41,779 bases of DNA from JANXYW01 sp964458665 (GCA_964458665.1 CAYWOO010000154.1:1-41779); one strand, 5' to 3'. Positions 14,995 to 23,194 are shown, numbered from the stretch's first letter. Numbers and translations are program-made. Notes: generated by a model not told the origin, from the letters alone.

Positions 14995-16893
14995 ATGCCG
15001 ACGTACGCAGAACTCCGATCCGCCGCAGACGCCGCGTGGGCCGCCGTCGAGAAGCCGGCGCGGCCGCTGTTCGTCGTGTCGATGAACACATCGTCTATCG
15101 CGGCTGGCGCGCGCGAAACGCTCGACGCGCTGGGCAAGCTGTCGGACGACGGCGCGGGGTTCGATGTGATGCAGACCGGCGATGCGGGTCTGTCGTGGGC
15201 CGAACCCGTCGTCGAAGTGCGGCTGCCCGGTGGGCAGCACGTGCTGTACGGCCATGTGACGGCCGACAAGGTCGAGGCGTTCGCGAAAGCCGCTGCCGCA
15301 CGCGTCGCGAAAGATCACGCGATCGGCATCATCGCCGGGAAGGCGACGGATGGCGTGCCGATGCTCGGCGACATCGACTGGGCGAAGGGCCAGGTGCGCT
15401 GGCTGATGTACAACTGCGGCATCATCGACCCGGACAACATCGACCACTACATCGCGCGCGGCGGCTACTCGCACTACATGGCGGCGGCGCAGCTGGACCG
15501 CGATGCGCTGATCAACGTCGTGAAGGGCTCGACGCTGCGCGGGCACTCCGGCTCGTTCTTCTCGACCGGCATGAAATGGAGCTTCCTCAGGGACGCGAAG
15601 GCCGAGCCGAAGTACCTGGTCTGCAACGCCGACGAGGGCGACCCCGGCGCATGGGTGAACCGCGTCGTCATGGAGAGCGACCCGCACATGATGCTCGAGG
15701 GTATGCTGATCGGCGCCTACGCGACGGGCGCTACGCACGGCTGGATCTACATCCGCGACGAGTATCCGCTCTGCATCGAGCGGGTGAACCGGGCGCTACA
15801 GGCGTGCCGAGACAAGGGCATTTTTGGTGAGAACGCGCTCGGTACCGGCGTGCGTTTCGACGCGGAGGTGATCCGCGGCGCGGGCGCCTACGTCTGCGGC
15901 GACGAGACGGGCCTGATCTCGTCGGTGAACGACGAGCGCGGCATGCCGCGCATCAAACCGCCGTTCCCCGCCGCGAGCGGCGTCCTCGGCAAGCCGACGA
16001 ACGTGAACAACGTCGAGACCTACGCCAGCGTCACGACATTGCTGCGCGTCACGCCCGATACCTTCAGCACCGTCGGCACCGAGATCAACCGCGGCACGAA
16101 GATGTTCACGGTCTGCGGCGCCTGCGAGAAGTCCGGCTGTCTGGAAGTTCCGTTCGGCACCACGGTCGCGGACGTGCTCGCGATGGCCGGCGGCATCGCC
16201 AACGGCCGGCAGTTCAAGGCGCTGCAGCAGGGTGGCCCGCTGTCGGGCCTGCTGCCGGCGAGCATCGCCGCCGATCTGCCGCTGGAGCCCGAGCCGTTCC
16301 GCTCGCTCGGCGCGGGCATGGGCGGCGGCGGCCTCATCTTCGTCGACGACACCGTCTGCGTGATCGACCTCAACGCAATGTTCTCGTGGTTCCTTGAGGA
16401 CGAGTCCTGCGGCCGCTGCACCACCTGCCGCGGCGGCAATCAGCGTATGGTCGCAATCCTGGAGCGCACGTCGCGCGGCGAGGCGCATCCGGACGACCCC
16501 GAGCGCATCAAGTCGCTAGGCGCGTCGATGCAGTTCTCGAACTGCTTTCACGGCACGCTCTCGCCCGTGATCATCAACAACACGATGACGCACTTCCGCG
16601 ACGAGTACGACGCGCACGCACTGGAGCATCGCTGCCTGGCGCAGGTGTGCGACGGGCTGATCCGCTACCGGGTCACGAACCAGTCGGCCGCCGTCTCGGA
16701 GGCCGCCGCCATCTGCCCGACGAAGGCGATTGCGCAGAGCAACGGCGCGTGGGCCATCGACGACGCGGCGTGCATCCGCTGCAACGCCTGCCGCGAACTG
16801 GCGCCAAACGACATCGTCATAGAAGACAAATTCCGCGACATGGTGCCGCTACGCGTCATCGAGCGCGCCGACGTCGCCCGCGCCGGCGGCTAG
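14995..16893 (+). CDS. NuoF-like NADH/FMN subunit fused to degenerate thioredoxin-like and ferredoxin domains
   Basis: A 632-residue protein built like HydB/HoxF/FdhB: an N-terminal thioredoxin-like domain (25-110), a NuoF core (about 130-540) and a C-terminal ferredoxin-like domain (550-620). The core keeps the NADH site GAGAYVCGDETGLISS and the [4Fe-4S] ligands in ESCGRCTTC (Cys472, 475, 478) plus Cys517. The FMN loop is altered (LRGHSGSFFSTGMKW instead of LRGRGGAGFPTGLKW). The N-terminal domain has no cysteine where a [2Fe-2S] would be bound. In the ferredoxin domain only Cys574 and Cys593/596/599 remain, one cluster's worth. It should oxidise NADH with NuoE, but the partner enzyme is not in the window. 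GGGAG precedes ATG 14995. Confidence 0.85.
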   Translation: MPTYAELRSAADAAWAAVEKPARPLFVVSMNTSSIAAGARETLDALGKLSDDGAGFDVMQTGDAGLSWAEPVVEVRLPGGQHVLYGHVTADKVEAFAKAAAARVAKDHAIGIIAGKATDGVPMLGDIDWAKGQVRWLMYNCGIIDPDNIDHYIARGGYSHYMAAAQLDRDALINVVKGSTLRGHSGSFFSTGMKWSFLRDAKAEPKYLVCNADEGDPGAWVNRVVMESDPHMMLEGMLIGAYATGATHGWIYIRDEYPLCIERVNRALQACRDKGIFGENALGTGVRFDAEVIRGAGAYVCGDETGLISSVNDERGMPRIKPPFPAASGVLGKPTNVNNVETYASVTTLLRVTPDTFSTVGTEINRGTKMFTVCGACEKSGCLEVPFGTTVADVLAMAGGIANGRQFKALQQGGPLSGLLPASIAADLPLEPEPFRSLGAGMGGGGLIFVDDTVCVIDLNAMFSWFLEDESCGRCTTCRGGNQRMVAILERTSRGEAHPDDPERIKSLGASMQFSNCFHGTLSPVIINNTMTHFRDEYDAHALEHRCLAQVCDGLIRYRVTNQSAAVSEAAAICPTKAIAQSNGAWAIDDAACIRCNACRELAPNDIVIEDKFRDMVPLRVIERADVARAGG

Positions 16894-16900
16894 GTCAGCC

Positions 16901-16937
16901 GAGAACCTGGAACTAAGAACCTAGAACCTGGAACCTA
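16901..16937. repeat. GAACCTA heptamer repeat, nuoF end
   Basis: Several GAACCTG/GAACCTA units, one with a GAACTAA variant. On the minus strand the last unit supplies the TAG stop of the Lrp-like gene. Confidence 0.7.
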
Positions 16938-17186
16938 GCCGAGCCGCACAGCCAGGCACGTCGTCGTGCGCTGCACGCCCTCGGCTTGCTGGATGCCGTC
17001 CGTGATGGCGTTGCCCAGCTTGTCCAGATCATCCGCCTCGATCTGCACGATGACGTCGAAGGGCCCCGTGACGGTATCGACGGCCGTCACGCGCGCGTCG
17101 GCGTGGCTGAGCTTGCGGATCGCCTCGCCGACGGCCTTCGCCTTGCCGACTTCCGCCTCGATGAGCACGTACCCGCGCACTGCCAT
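16935..17186 (-). CDS. stand-alone Lrp/AsnC ligand-binding (RAM) domain protein
   Basis: An 83-residue protein equivalent to only the C-terminal ligand-binding domain of Lrp/AsnC regulators; the DNA-binding helix-turn-helix is absent. The pattern GYVLIEAEVGKAKAVGEAIR, VTAVDTVTGPFDVIVQIEAD and GVQRTTTCLAV is characteristic (beta-alpha-beta with the TG-x-x-D loop that binds amino acids). Such proteins form ring oligomers and may sense amino acids or modulate full-length Lrp proteins. GGGAGG lies before ATG 17186. Convergent with the nuoF-like gene, and upstream of nothing obvious; ordinary in this type of genome. Confidence 0.85.
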   Translation of the reverse strand: MAVRGYVLIEAEVGKAKAVGEAIRKLSHADARVTAVDTVTGPFDVIVQIEADDLDKLGNAITDGIQQAEGVQRTTTCLAVRLG

Positions 17187-17269
17187 GGCATCCTCCCTTG
17201 GATGTTGCTGCTGATGGTGCGGGGATCATAGCGAAGCGCGCGTGGCGGCAACAGTACTAAGGTGCGAAG

Positions 17270-17293
17270 AAGCCCGGCTCGCGAGCCGGGCTT
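17270..17293 (-). terminator. hairpin downstream of clpC
   Basis: AAGCCCGGCTC-GC-GAGCCGGGCTT: an almost uninterrupted inverted repeat 28 nt after the clpC stop. The U-tract on the minus strand is poor (CTTCG), so termination may be only partly intrinsic. Confidence 0.6.
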
Positions 17294-17321
17294 CCCTTTA
17301 GTGCGAATGATCACTGCGAAC

Positions 17322-19799
17322 CTACGTCAGTGCGGGCTCGGCGGGTGCGGCCGGCTCTTTCTTCTCCATGATCAGGTCGTCGCCCTGCACGTCGATCCAG
17401 ACAGTGTCGCCGAGGCCGAAGCGCTCTTGCAGCAGTGCCTCCGACAGGCGGTCCTCCAGCTCGTTCTGGACGACTCGGCGCAGCGGCCGTGCGCCGAACA
17501 CCGGGTCGTAGCCCTTCACACCGAGCCAGTCCTTCGCGGCTTCCGATAACTCCAGCGTGATGCCCTTGAGCATCAGCTGCTTGTCGAGGTCGCGCAGGTT
17601 CAGGTCGACGATCTTCCGGATATGCTCCTTGGCGAGCGTGTGGAACACCACCTGGCTGTCGATGCGGTTCAGGAACTCGGGGCGGAAGACACGCTTCAGG
17701 TCCTCCGTGACCTTCTCCTTCATGCGCTTGTATTGCTGGTCGGCCGACTTCACCTCGTCCTTAGCGGTGGCGAATCCCAGCCCGCCATCCTTGCGGATGA
17801 GGTCGGAGCCGACATTGCTGGTCATGATGATGATCGTGTTGCGGAAGTCCACCTTGCGGCCCTTCGCGTCGGTCAGGTGACCGTCGTCGAAGATCTGCAG
17901 CAGCAGGTTGAACACGTCCGGGTGCGCCTTCTCGATCTCGTCGAGCAGGATCAGGCAGTACGACTTGCGCCGCACCGTGTCCGTGAGCTGGCCGCCGTCG
18001 TCGTAGCCGATGTATCCGGGAGGCGCCCCGACTAACCGCGAGACGTTGTGCTTCTCCATGAACTCGCTCATGTCGAGCTTGATCATGTTGTCTTCGCTGC
18101 CGAACATGAACTCTGCCAGCACCCGCGGCAGGTAGGTCTTGCCGACGCCCGTCGGCCCCAGGAACATGAACACGCCGATCGGGCGCTTCGGATCCTTGAG
18201 GCCCGCGCGTGATCGCCGCACGGCTTTCGCGATCGCAACGATCGCTTCATCCTGACCGATGACCTTGCTGTGCAGCGCGTCCTCCATCTGGAGCAACCGC
18301 GCCGACTCTTCGCTGGCGATGCGCGCGACCGGGATGCCGGTCCACATGCTTACGACTTCGGCGATGTCCTCTTCGGTGACGACCGGCTTCTCGCCCTCGC
18401 GCTGCACCTCAATGCCCTGTTCGAGCGACTCGATCTTCTCTTGCAGCTTCACCTCGCGGTCGCGAAGCTCCGCCGCGTATTCGTACTGCTGCGAAGAGAT
18501 CGCCGCGTCCTTTTCCTTGCGGAGCGACTCCAGCCCGCGCGACGCTTCCTTCAGAGACGGCGGCGTTGCGGAGCGCCGGATGCGCACGCGGCTCGATGCC
18601 TCGTCGACCAGGTCGATCGCCTTGTCGGGAAGGAAGCGGTCGGAGACGTAGCGCGCTGCCAGCTCGGCGGCGGCCTTCAGCGCATCGTCGTCGATGGTGA
18701 GCTTGTGGTGCTCCTCGTACTTCTCCTTGATGCCCCGAAGGATCTCGATCGTCTCCTCGACGCTCGGCTCCTCCACAACCACCGGCTGGAAGCGCCGTTC
18801 GAGAGCGGCGTCGCGCTCGATGTGCTTGCGGAACTCGTCCAGCGTCGTCGCACCGACGCACTGCAGCTCGCCGCGCGCCAGCGATGGCTTCAGGATGTTC
18901 GCTGCGTCCACAGCGCCTTCGGCCGCGCCCGCGCCAACGAGCATGTGCAGCTCATCGACGAACAGCACGCAGTTGCCGCTCGTCTTGATCTCTTCGATCA
19001 CCTTCTTCAGCCGCTCCTCGAACTCGCCGCGGTACTTCGTGCCGGCGACGAGCGAGCCGATGTCCAGTGTCAGCAGGCGCTTGCCCTGCAGCGTCTCCGG
19101 CACGTCGCCGGAAACGATGCGGTGCGCGAGGCCCTCGGCGATCGCCGTCTTACCCACGCCGGGCTCGCCGATCAGCACCGGGTTGTTCTTCGTGCGGCGT
19201 GAGAGGATCTGAATGACGCGCTCGATCTCCTTCGAGCGGCCGATCACCGGATCGAGCTTACCGGCGCGCGCTGCCTGCGTCAGATCCATGCCGAGCTGAT
19301 CGACGGTTGGTGTGCGCGTCGATGATCGCGCGCCGGCTCCGGCCGTCTGCGGCATGCTCTGCGAGAGGATGCGCGTCGTCTCGGCGCGCACGCGCTCGAG
19401 GTTGACGCCGAGGCTCTCCAGCACGCCCGCGGCAATGCCTTCGCCCTCGCGCACGAGGCCGAGCAGAAGGTGCTCCGTGCCGATGTAGTGGTGGTTCAGC
19501 CGGCGCGCCTCGTCGACCGCCAGCTCGATGACCTTCTTGGCCCGCGGCGTCAGGCCGATCTCTCCCAGCACGGCGCGGTCGCCTCGGCCAATGATGAACT
19601 CGACCGCCGAGCGGACCTTGTTCAGCTCTACGCCAAGATTGGCCAGCACCTTTGCCGCAACGCCATCGCCCTCACGGACGAGGCCGAGCAGCAGGTGCTC
19701 CGTGCCGATGTAGTTGTGGTTGAAGCGCTGCGCTTCCTCTTGGGCCAGCGTCAGCACCCGGCGGGCGCGCTCTGTGAATTTGTCGAACCGGTCAGCCAT
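17322..19799 (-). CDS. clpC: ATP-dependent Clp protease ATPase subunit ClpC
   Basis: An 825-residue AAA+ unfoldase that feeds substrates to ClpP. Two Clp-N repeats lie in the first 145 residues, each with HNYIGTEHLLLGLVREG or a close version. AAA-1 has Walker A GEPGVGKTAI and Walker B VLFVDELHML. A UVR-type middle domain follows (SSQQYEYAAELRDREVKLQE), which marks ClpC rather than ClpA or ClpB. AAA-2 has GPTGVGKTYLPRVLAEFMFG and CLILLDEIEKAH; the usual KTELAR is KTYLPR here. A ClpP-docking LGF loop is visible in GGLGFATAKDE. Length is normal. clpP itself and mcsAB/ctsR are not adjacent; rpsA lies upstream. Confidence 0.96.
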   Translation of the reverse strand: MADRFDKFTERARRVLTLAQEEAQRFNHNYIGTEHLLLGLVREGDGVAAKVLANLGVELNKVRSAVEFIIGRGDRAVLGEIGLTPRAKKVIELAVDEARRLNHHYIGTEHLLLGLVREGEGIAAGVLESLGVNLERVRAETTRILSQSMPQTAGAGARSSTRTPTVDQLGMDLTQAARAGKLDPVIGRSKEIERVIQILSRRTKNNPVLIGEPGVGKTAIAEGLAHRIVSGDVPETLQGKRLLTLDIGSLVAGTKYRGEFEERLKKVIEEIKTSGNCVLFVDELHMLVGAGAAEGAVDAANILKPSLARGELQCVGATTLDEFRKHIERDAALERRFQPVVVEEPSVEETIEILRGIKEKYEEHHKLTIDDDALKAAAELAARYVSDRFLPDKAIDLVDEASSRVRIRRSATPPSLKEASRGLESLRKEKDAAISSQQYEYAAELRDREVKLQEKIESLEQGIEVQREGEKPVVTEEDIAEVVSMWTGIPVARIASEESARLLQMEDALHSKVIGQDEAIVAIAKAVRRSRAGLKDPKRPIGVFMFLGPTGVGKTYLPRVLAEFMFGSEDNMIKLDMSEFMEKHNVSRLVGAPPGYIGYDDGGQLTDTVRRKSYCLILLDEIEKAHPDVFNLLLQIFDDGHLTDAKGRKVDFRNTIIIMTSNVGSDLIRKDGGLGFATAKDEVKSADQQYKRMKEKVTEDLKRVFRPEFLNRIDSQVVFHTLAKEHIRKIVDLNLRDLDKQLMLKGITLELSEAAKDWLGVKGYDPVFGARPLRRVVQNELEDRLSEALLQERFGLGDTVWIDVQGDDLIMEKKEPAAPAEPALT

Positions 19800-19868
19800 C
19801 TCAGCACTCCCGCATAATTGCTAACTCTTCATAGCCAATGTATCACAACGGAGGCTTCGAAGTCCAGT

Positions 19869-19899
19869 ACGGACGCGTTGCAAAAGCGAACGCGTCCGT
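19869..19899 (-). terminator. hairpin between rpsA and clpC
   Basis: ACGGACGCGTT and its perfect complement AACGCGTCCGT, an 11-bp stem with a 9-nt loop, 104 nt beyond the rpsA stop. No U-tract follows on the minus strand, so it is either a weak terminator or an mRNA-stabilising stem. Confidence 0.5.
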
Positions 19900-20002
19900 T
19901 ACATATGTCGTCGGGAAATCACGCGAGAGGCTCGACCGGCATTCTCCCTGATCTTCAACACAGGCCGCTCCATGCGACCCGGCTTGTTGCGCCGCGCCGC
20001 CG

Positions 20003-21619
20003 TTACGTCGGCTTTTCTTCCTCTTCTGTGCTCTCTGTCGCATTGATCGATACGTCGGCTGCCGGCTCTTCGATCTCTGCCGCCGCGACTGATTCGTCTG
20101 CCGGTTCCGGGATCGTTTCTTCTAACGCCGGCTCTGCCGCCGACGTTGCAACAGCCTCGTCGGTCGCGGACTCCGCGTCCGGTACGTCCGCGCTCGCCCG
20201 CTGCTCAGCAGCCGCGAATGCTTGCGCCATGGCCGATGGCGGCTCCGGCTCTTCCACACGCGGCGCCGGCGCAGGCGCTGTTACCGCCGCTGCCGTTGCG
20301 GCTGGCGGCGCTTCCGCGACTCCGTCGTCCTGCGGCATCGCCGCCGTCGCAGGAGCCGAGTAATCGTCGGGGCCGCGCTCGATGACCTTGATGCCCTCGC
20401 GCTCCTCGAACTCCGTCTTGATGTCTTCCGGAACTGTCAGCACTTCGCCGGCGTCGGTGAAGGTGAAGCCCATCTTCACGCCTTCGTCGCGCGCTTCGCG
20501 CAGGCTCAGGCCCAGCCGATGACGGTCGCGCTCGATGCGGACGATCTTCAGCGGCAGCAGGTCGCCCTCGCGCACCACTTCCTTCGGGTGAGCAATGCGG
20601 CGGTCGACGAGTTCGGATACGTGGATGAGGCCTTCGACGGGGCCCTCGATGCGTGCGAACGCGCCGAATGTGACGAGCTTGGTCACCATGCCCGGCACGA
20701 CGCGGCCGACCTGGTATTTGTCGACGATCAGATCCCACTCTTCCGGCTGCGCGCGGCGCAGGCTGAGCGCGATCTTCTTGGTCTCGGGGTCGACCTTCAT
20801 GACGAAGACGTCGACCTCGTCGCCGACGCGGTACATCTCTTCGGGCGTCTTGTTGCGATCCCACGACACTTCGCTCAGGTGCGCCAGGCCATCGGCACCA
20901 CCCAGATCGATGAACACGCCGAAGCTGCGGACGCTGGAGACGCGGCCCTTGCGGACTTCGCCTTCCTTCAGCTCCGCGAGCAAGCGATCCTTCTGCTGCG
21001 AACGCCATTCTTGCAGTGCCGCGCGCTCCGACAGGATCACGCGGTTGCGGCGGCGGTTAATCTCGATGACCTTCAGCCGCAGCTGCTTGCCGACGGCCGA
21101 TGCGAGTCCGCCCTCGCCTTCGGTTTCCGGCCGCACGCCGACCACCTGCGACAGCGGCACGAACGCGTGCACACCTTCGACGTTGACGAGCAAGCCGCCC
21201 TTGTTGAAGCCGGTGACTTCGCCATCGAACGCTTCACCCTCTTCGAAGCGCGTCTGCAGGACGCGCCATCCGCGCTCGCCGCGCGCGCGGTCGATCGACA
21301 GTGTCACCTGACCCTGGTCCGACTCCGGCTGCATGATGTAGACGAGAACTTTCTCGCCCACCTGCACCTTGCTGAGCGGATCGGCGCCGAGCGAGTGCAT
21401 TTCGTGTGGCGGGATCACGCCTTCCGATTTCGATCCAACGTCGACGATGACGCCGTCGCGCTGGATCGCCATGATCGAGCCTTCGACGACTTCACCACGC
21501 CGAAGCGTCTTGAAATCGCTGCTTGAGTCCAGCCAGTTCTGCATGGTGAAGTCGGCGTCGTCGATTTCCGCGGTCTCCACCACGGGCTCAGCTACGCCGC
21601 CACTACTGATTTCCGTCAA
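20003..21619 (-). CDS. rpsA: 30S ribosomal protein S1, four-domain type
   Basis: A 538-residue protein with four S1 RNA-binding repeats: GEVVEGSIMAIQRDGVIVDV, GEAFDGEVTGFNKGGLLVNV, GEVRKGRVSSVRSFGVFIDL and GRVVPGMVTKLVTFGAFARI. It helps load mRNA on the 30S subunit. Four repeats are usual outside proteobacteria, which have six. The last 120 residues form an Ala/Glu/Pro-rich acidic tail. I chose TTG 21619 (MTEISSGGVAEPVV) because AGGAGG lies 10 nt upstream; an internal ATG (MQNWLDSSSDF) is the next alternative, and the open frame extending to 21748 has no ribosome site. Transcribed alone, divergent from the bS22 gene. Confidence 0.93.
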   Translation of the reverse strand: MTEISSGGVAEPVVETAEIDDADFTMQNWLDSSSDFKTLRRGEVVEGSIMAIQRDGVIVDVGSKSEGVIPPHEMHSLGADPLSKVQVGEKVLVYIMQPESDQGQVTLSIDRARGERGWRVLQTRFEEGEAFDGEVTGFNKGGLLVNVEGVHAFVPLSQVVGVRPETEGEGGLASAVGKQLRLKVIEINRRRNRVILSERAALQEWRSQQKDRLLAELKEGEVRKGRVSSVRSFGVFIDLGGADGLAHLSEVSWDRNKTPEEMYRVGDEVDVFVMKVDPETKKIALSLRRAQPEEWDLIVDKYQVGRVVPGMVTKLVTFGAFARIEGPVEGLIHVSELVDRRIAHPKEVVREGDLLPLKIVRIERDRHRLGLSLREARDEGVKMGFTFTDAGEVLTVPEDIKTEFEEREGIKVIERGPDDYSAPATAAMPQDDGVAEAPPAATAAAVTAPAPAPRVEEPEPPSAMAQAFAAAEQRASADVPDAESATDEAVATSAAEPALEETIPEPADESVAAAEIEEPAADVSINATESTEEEEKPT

Positions 21620-21786
21620 CGCGATGCGTCCTCCTATGACAAAATAAGCCGCCCCGATCACCCTGAACCAAGCAGTGGGCCTGGTACGAGAGACCGGTCC
21701 GGCTTCTGCGCGCAAGTCTAGCACAGCTTCCGCCGCACAAGGAAGCACAGCCGCTGTCGTTGCTCGTGTTTAGGGGAGTGCTTGGG

Positions 21787-21792
21787 TATACT
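21787..21792 (+). promoter_or_regulatory. candidate -10 box for the bS22 gene
   Basis: TATACT, about 107 nt before ATG 21900, giving a structured leader with a CCCTGACAGGG hairpin. No good -35 box is visible. Confidence 0.4.
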
Positions 21793-21899
21793 TCGCGCTG
21801 TCCCCTGACAGGGATGTAGGGACGGGCGCCGGCCTGCCCGAAGCATCGGACGGAGACGGAGTCTGTCGCCGCAAACATCTCTGTGAGAGGAGGAGCCGC

Positions 21900-21998
21900 A
21901 TGAGCTCAGTGGTCAAGAAGCGCAAGAAGAAGATGCGCAAGCACAAGCACCGCAAGATGCTGAAAAAGACACGGTGGCAACGCAAGCACAAGGGCTAG
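21900..21998 (+). CDS. small ribosomal protein bS22-like (AURKAIP1/COX24 domain)
   Basis: A 32-residue, extremely basic peptide: MSSVVKKRKKKMRKHKHRK followed by MLKKTRWQRKHKG. It matches the AURKAIP1/COX24 type of mini-protein, shown in mycobacteria to be ribosomal protein bS22, which sits near the decoding centre of the 30S subunit. The pattern MxSVxKKRxKxMxKxKHRK and LxxTRxQRR-like ending is kept. GGAGG lies before the ATG. The gene is well below usual gene-calling length and has its own promoter-like box and a terminator at 22039. Confidence 0.88.
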   Translation: MSSVVKKRKKKMRKHKHRKMLKKTRWQRKHKG

Positions 21999-22038
21999 CC
22001 CAGACGCTCTGGGAGCGTCGCGAGTGTTGAGCCAATGG

Positions 22039-22063
22039 ACGGCCCCGGGATACCCGGGGCCGT
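22039..22063 (+). terminator. terminator-like hairpin after bS22
   Basis: ACGGCCCCGGG-ATA-CCCGGGGCCGT, an 11-bp stem with a 3-nt loop, 41 nt after the stop. It is followed by TCTGCG, a weak U-tract. Confidence 0.65.
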
Positions 22064-22142
22064 TCTGCGCCCCAGGAGGTGTCGAGAACGTCACGGGACG
22101 GCGTGCGCACGTGAGTATGGGGCGGCGATGTGAGTCGGCGAA

Positions 22143-22162
22143 CGCGGGCTGAAAAGCCCGCG
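22143..22162. repeat. REP-like palindrome
   Basis: CGCGGGCT-GAAA-AGCCCGCG, an 8-bp stem related in sequence to the palindromes at 7018 and 23100. Confidence 0.5.
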
Positions 22163-22252
22163 CTACGGAAGCCCGCACCACGGAAGCGGCCACGACGAGA
22201 AGGGGGTGGTTCGTCAACATCCTGCCGGGAGAGGCGTACTTCAGCGCGCTGG

Positions 22253-22258
22253 TACACT
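22253..22258 (+). promoter_or_regulatory. -10-like box 7 nt before a start codon
   Basis: TACACT ends 7 nt before ATG 22266 with no Shine-Dalgarno site; leaderless-type layout. Confidence 0.4.
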
Positions 22259-22265
22259 CTCGATC

Positions 22266-22757
22266 ATGGCGGTCGCCCTCAAGCTCACGCACGACGAACC
22301 GCGCTTGGTATACCTCGCGCTCATCTACCACCTCGGCCGCCCCGGCTCGGAGCTGGACCCGGCGACGAAGATGCCGGTTGAGCACGGCCTGCGCGCCGTG
22401 AAGGTCGCGCTCGGGAGCGAGCTGGCGAGCGACTCGGCTGTCATCGAGGTGGACGAGGCACAGTCGCGGAAGCTGCTCTCGGCGATCTACGGCTGTGTGA
22501 CCGAGCTGCGCGGCCACCACATGCGGGGCGGGTCGCCCAGCACCGTCGCTCGATTCACCGAGACAGCACTGGAGTTGTTCCCACAGATCAGGTCCGCACC
22601 GGAGGAAGCGCTTACCATCGCGCAGGCCATGGTCATGCTGCATCGCCGCATGGAGCGCGGTCTGCGTGGCGCATTCGCCGAGCCTGCTTCCGCAGGCCGG
22701 CCTGAGCATTCAGAGGGAGCAGCCTCAGCGAAACGCAGCTGGCCGTTCCGCCGCTGA
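22266..22757 (+). CDS. protein of unknown function
   Basis: A 163-residue, mainly helical soluble protein that I do not recognise. It begins MAVALKLTHDEPRLVYLALI and has a central region HGLRAVKVALGSELASDSAV with a tail rich in Ser, Ala and Arg ending KRSWPFRR. No membrane segment, signal peptide or catalytic motif is visible. Base composition and codon use look like the neighbours. The start is ATG 22266; no ribosome site, but a -10-like box just upstream. It stands alone between bS22 and a small regulator. Confidence 0.6.
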   Translation: MAVALKLTHDEPRLVYLALIYHLGRPGSELDPATKMPVEHGLRAVKVALGSELASDSAVIEVDEAQSRKLLSAIYGCVTELRGHHMRGGSPSTVARFTETALELFPQIRSAPEEALTIAQAMVMLHRRMERGLRGAFAEPASAGRPEHSEGAASAKRSWPFRR

Positions 22758-22764
22758 GTAGAAA

Positions 22765-22770
22765 TTGACA
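22765..22770 (+). promoter_or_regulatory. candidate -35 box for the HTH gene
   Basis: A consensus TTGACA 75 nt before ATG 22846 in an A/T-rich stretch. The matching -10 is uncertain; TACAGA (22791) and TAGTAT (22805) are possible but not at ideal spacing. Confidence 0.35.
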
Positions 22771-22845
22771 TAACTAACTACCGCGTGCTTTACAGAAGTG
22801 CTAGTATCACTCATCTGATATAGCGTCTTACTGTTGAGGCTCTGG

Positions 22846-23061
22846 ATGGTCACCAGCCCGTTCGAGAACTACCTGGATCTTGTGGAGGCGGCGCGCCTGC
22901 TCAACATCCATCCGCAGAGCCTGCGACGCTTGATCAAGCAGAAGAAGGTGCCGGCAGTGCTCTTCGCCGGTAAGTACCTCATCGAGCGCGACAAGCTCGA
23001 GATGTTCAAGTCGAACTACGATCCCCGGCCGGGGCGCAAGCCAATCCGCCGCCTGCTCTAA
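22846..23061 (+). CDS. small MerR/excisionase-type helix-turn-helix protein
   Basis: A 71-residue DNA-binding protein with a winged helix-turn-helix of the HTH_17/excisionase kind: YLDLVEAARLLNIHPQSLRR as the two helices, then LIKQKKVPAVLFAGKYLIER as the wing. The tail SNYDPRPGRKPIRRLL is basic. Stand-alone proteins of this design (for example BldC) act as transcription factors; others are excisionases, but no integrase or attachment site is near. The ATG at 22846 was chosen; an in-frame TTG lies at 22834. Confidence 0.75.
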   Translation: MVTSPFENYLDLVEAARLLNIHPQSLRRLIKQKKVPAVLFAGKYLIERDKLEMFKSNYDPRPGRKPIRRLL

Positions 23062-23099
23062 GTTCGCATGGCGGTGCGGCGCAATTGGTCCACCGGAGC

Positions 23100-23116
23100 G
23101 CGGGCGTTCAGCCCGC
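23100..23116. repeat. REP-like palindrome, copy 2
   Basis: GCGGGCGTTCAGCCCGC, identical to 7018-7034. Here it lies in the tail-to-tail space between the HTH gene and the pyrE-like gene. Confidence 0.6.
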
Positions 23117-23194
23117 GCTGGTTCGCAGGCCGAAACGCTGGCTGCGCGTCTAAAGTTCTCAAGCTTCGCCGGGGCGATCGGCTCCGGTCGGGTT

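Noticed and set aside
18270..19202. Long open frame antisense to clpC (also 20222-21526 antisense to rpsA and 25134-26381 antisense to hemW)
   Set aside because: These are shadow frames typical of G+C-rich DNA; the opposite strand encodes proteins with full domain matches.
19800..19835. CIRCE-like inverted repeat (TTAGCA...AGTGCTGA) directly before clpC
   Set aside because: The arms match only partly and the spacer is 6 nt, where CIRCE needs 9. It also overlaps the ribosome site. Too weak to call HrcA control.
22758..23061. Excisionase of an integrated element
   Set aside because: No integrase, attachment repeats or phage genes are nearby; a stand-alone regulator is more likely.
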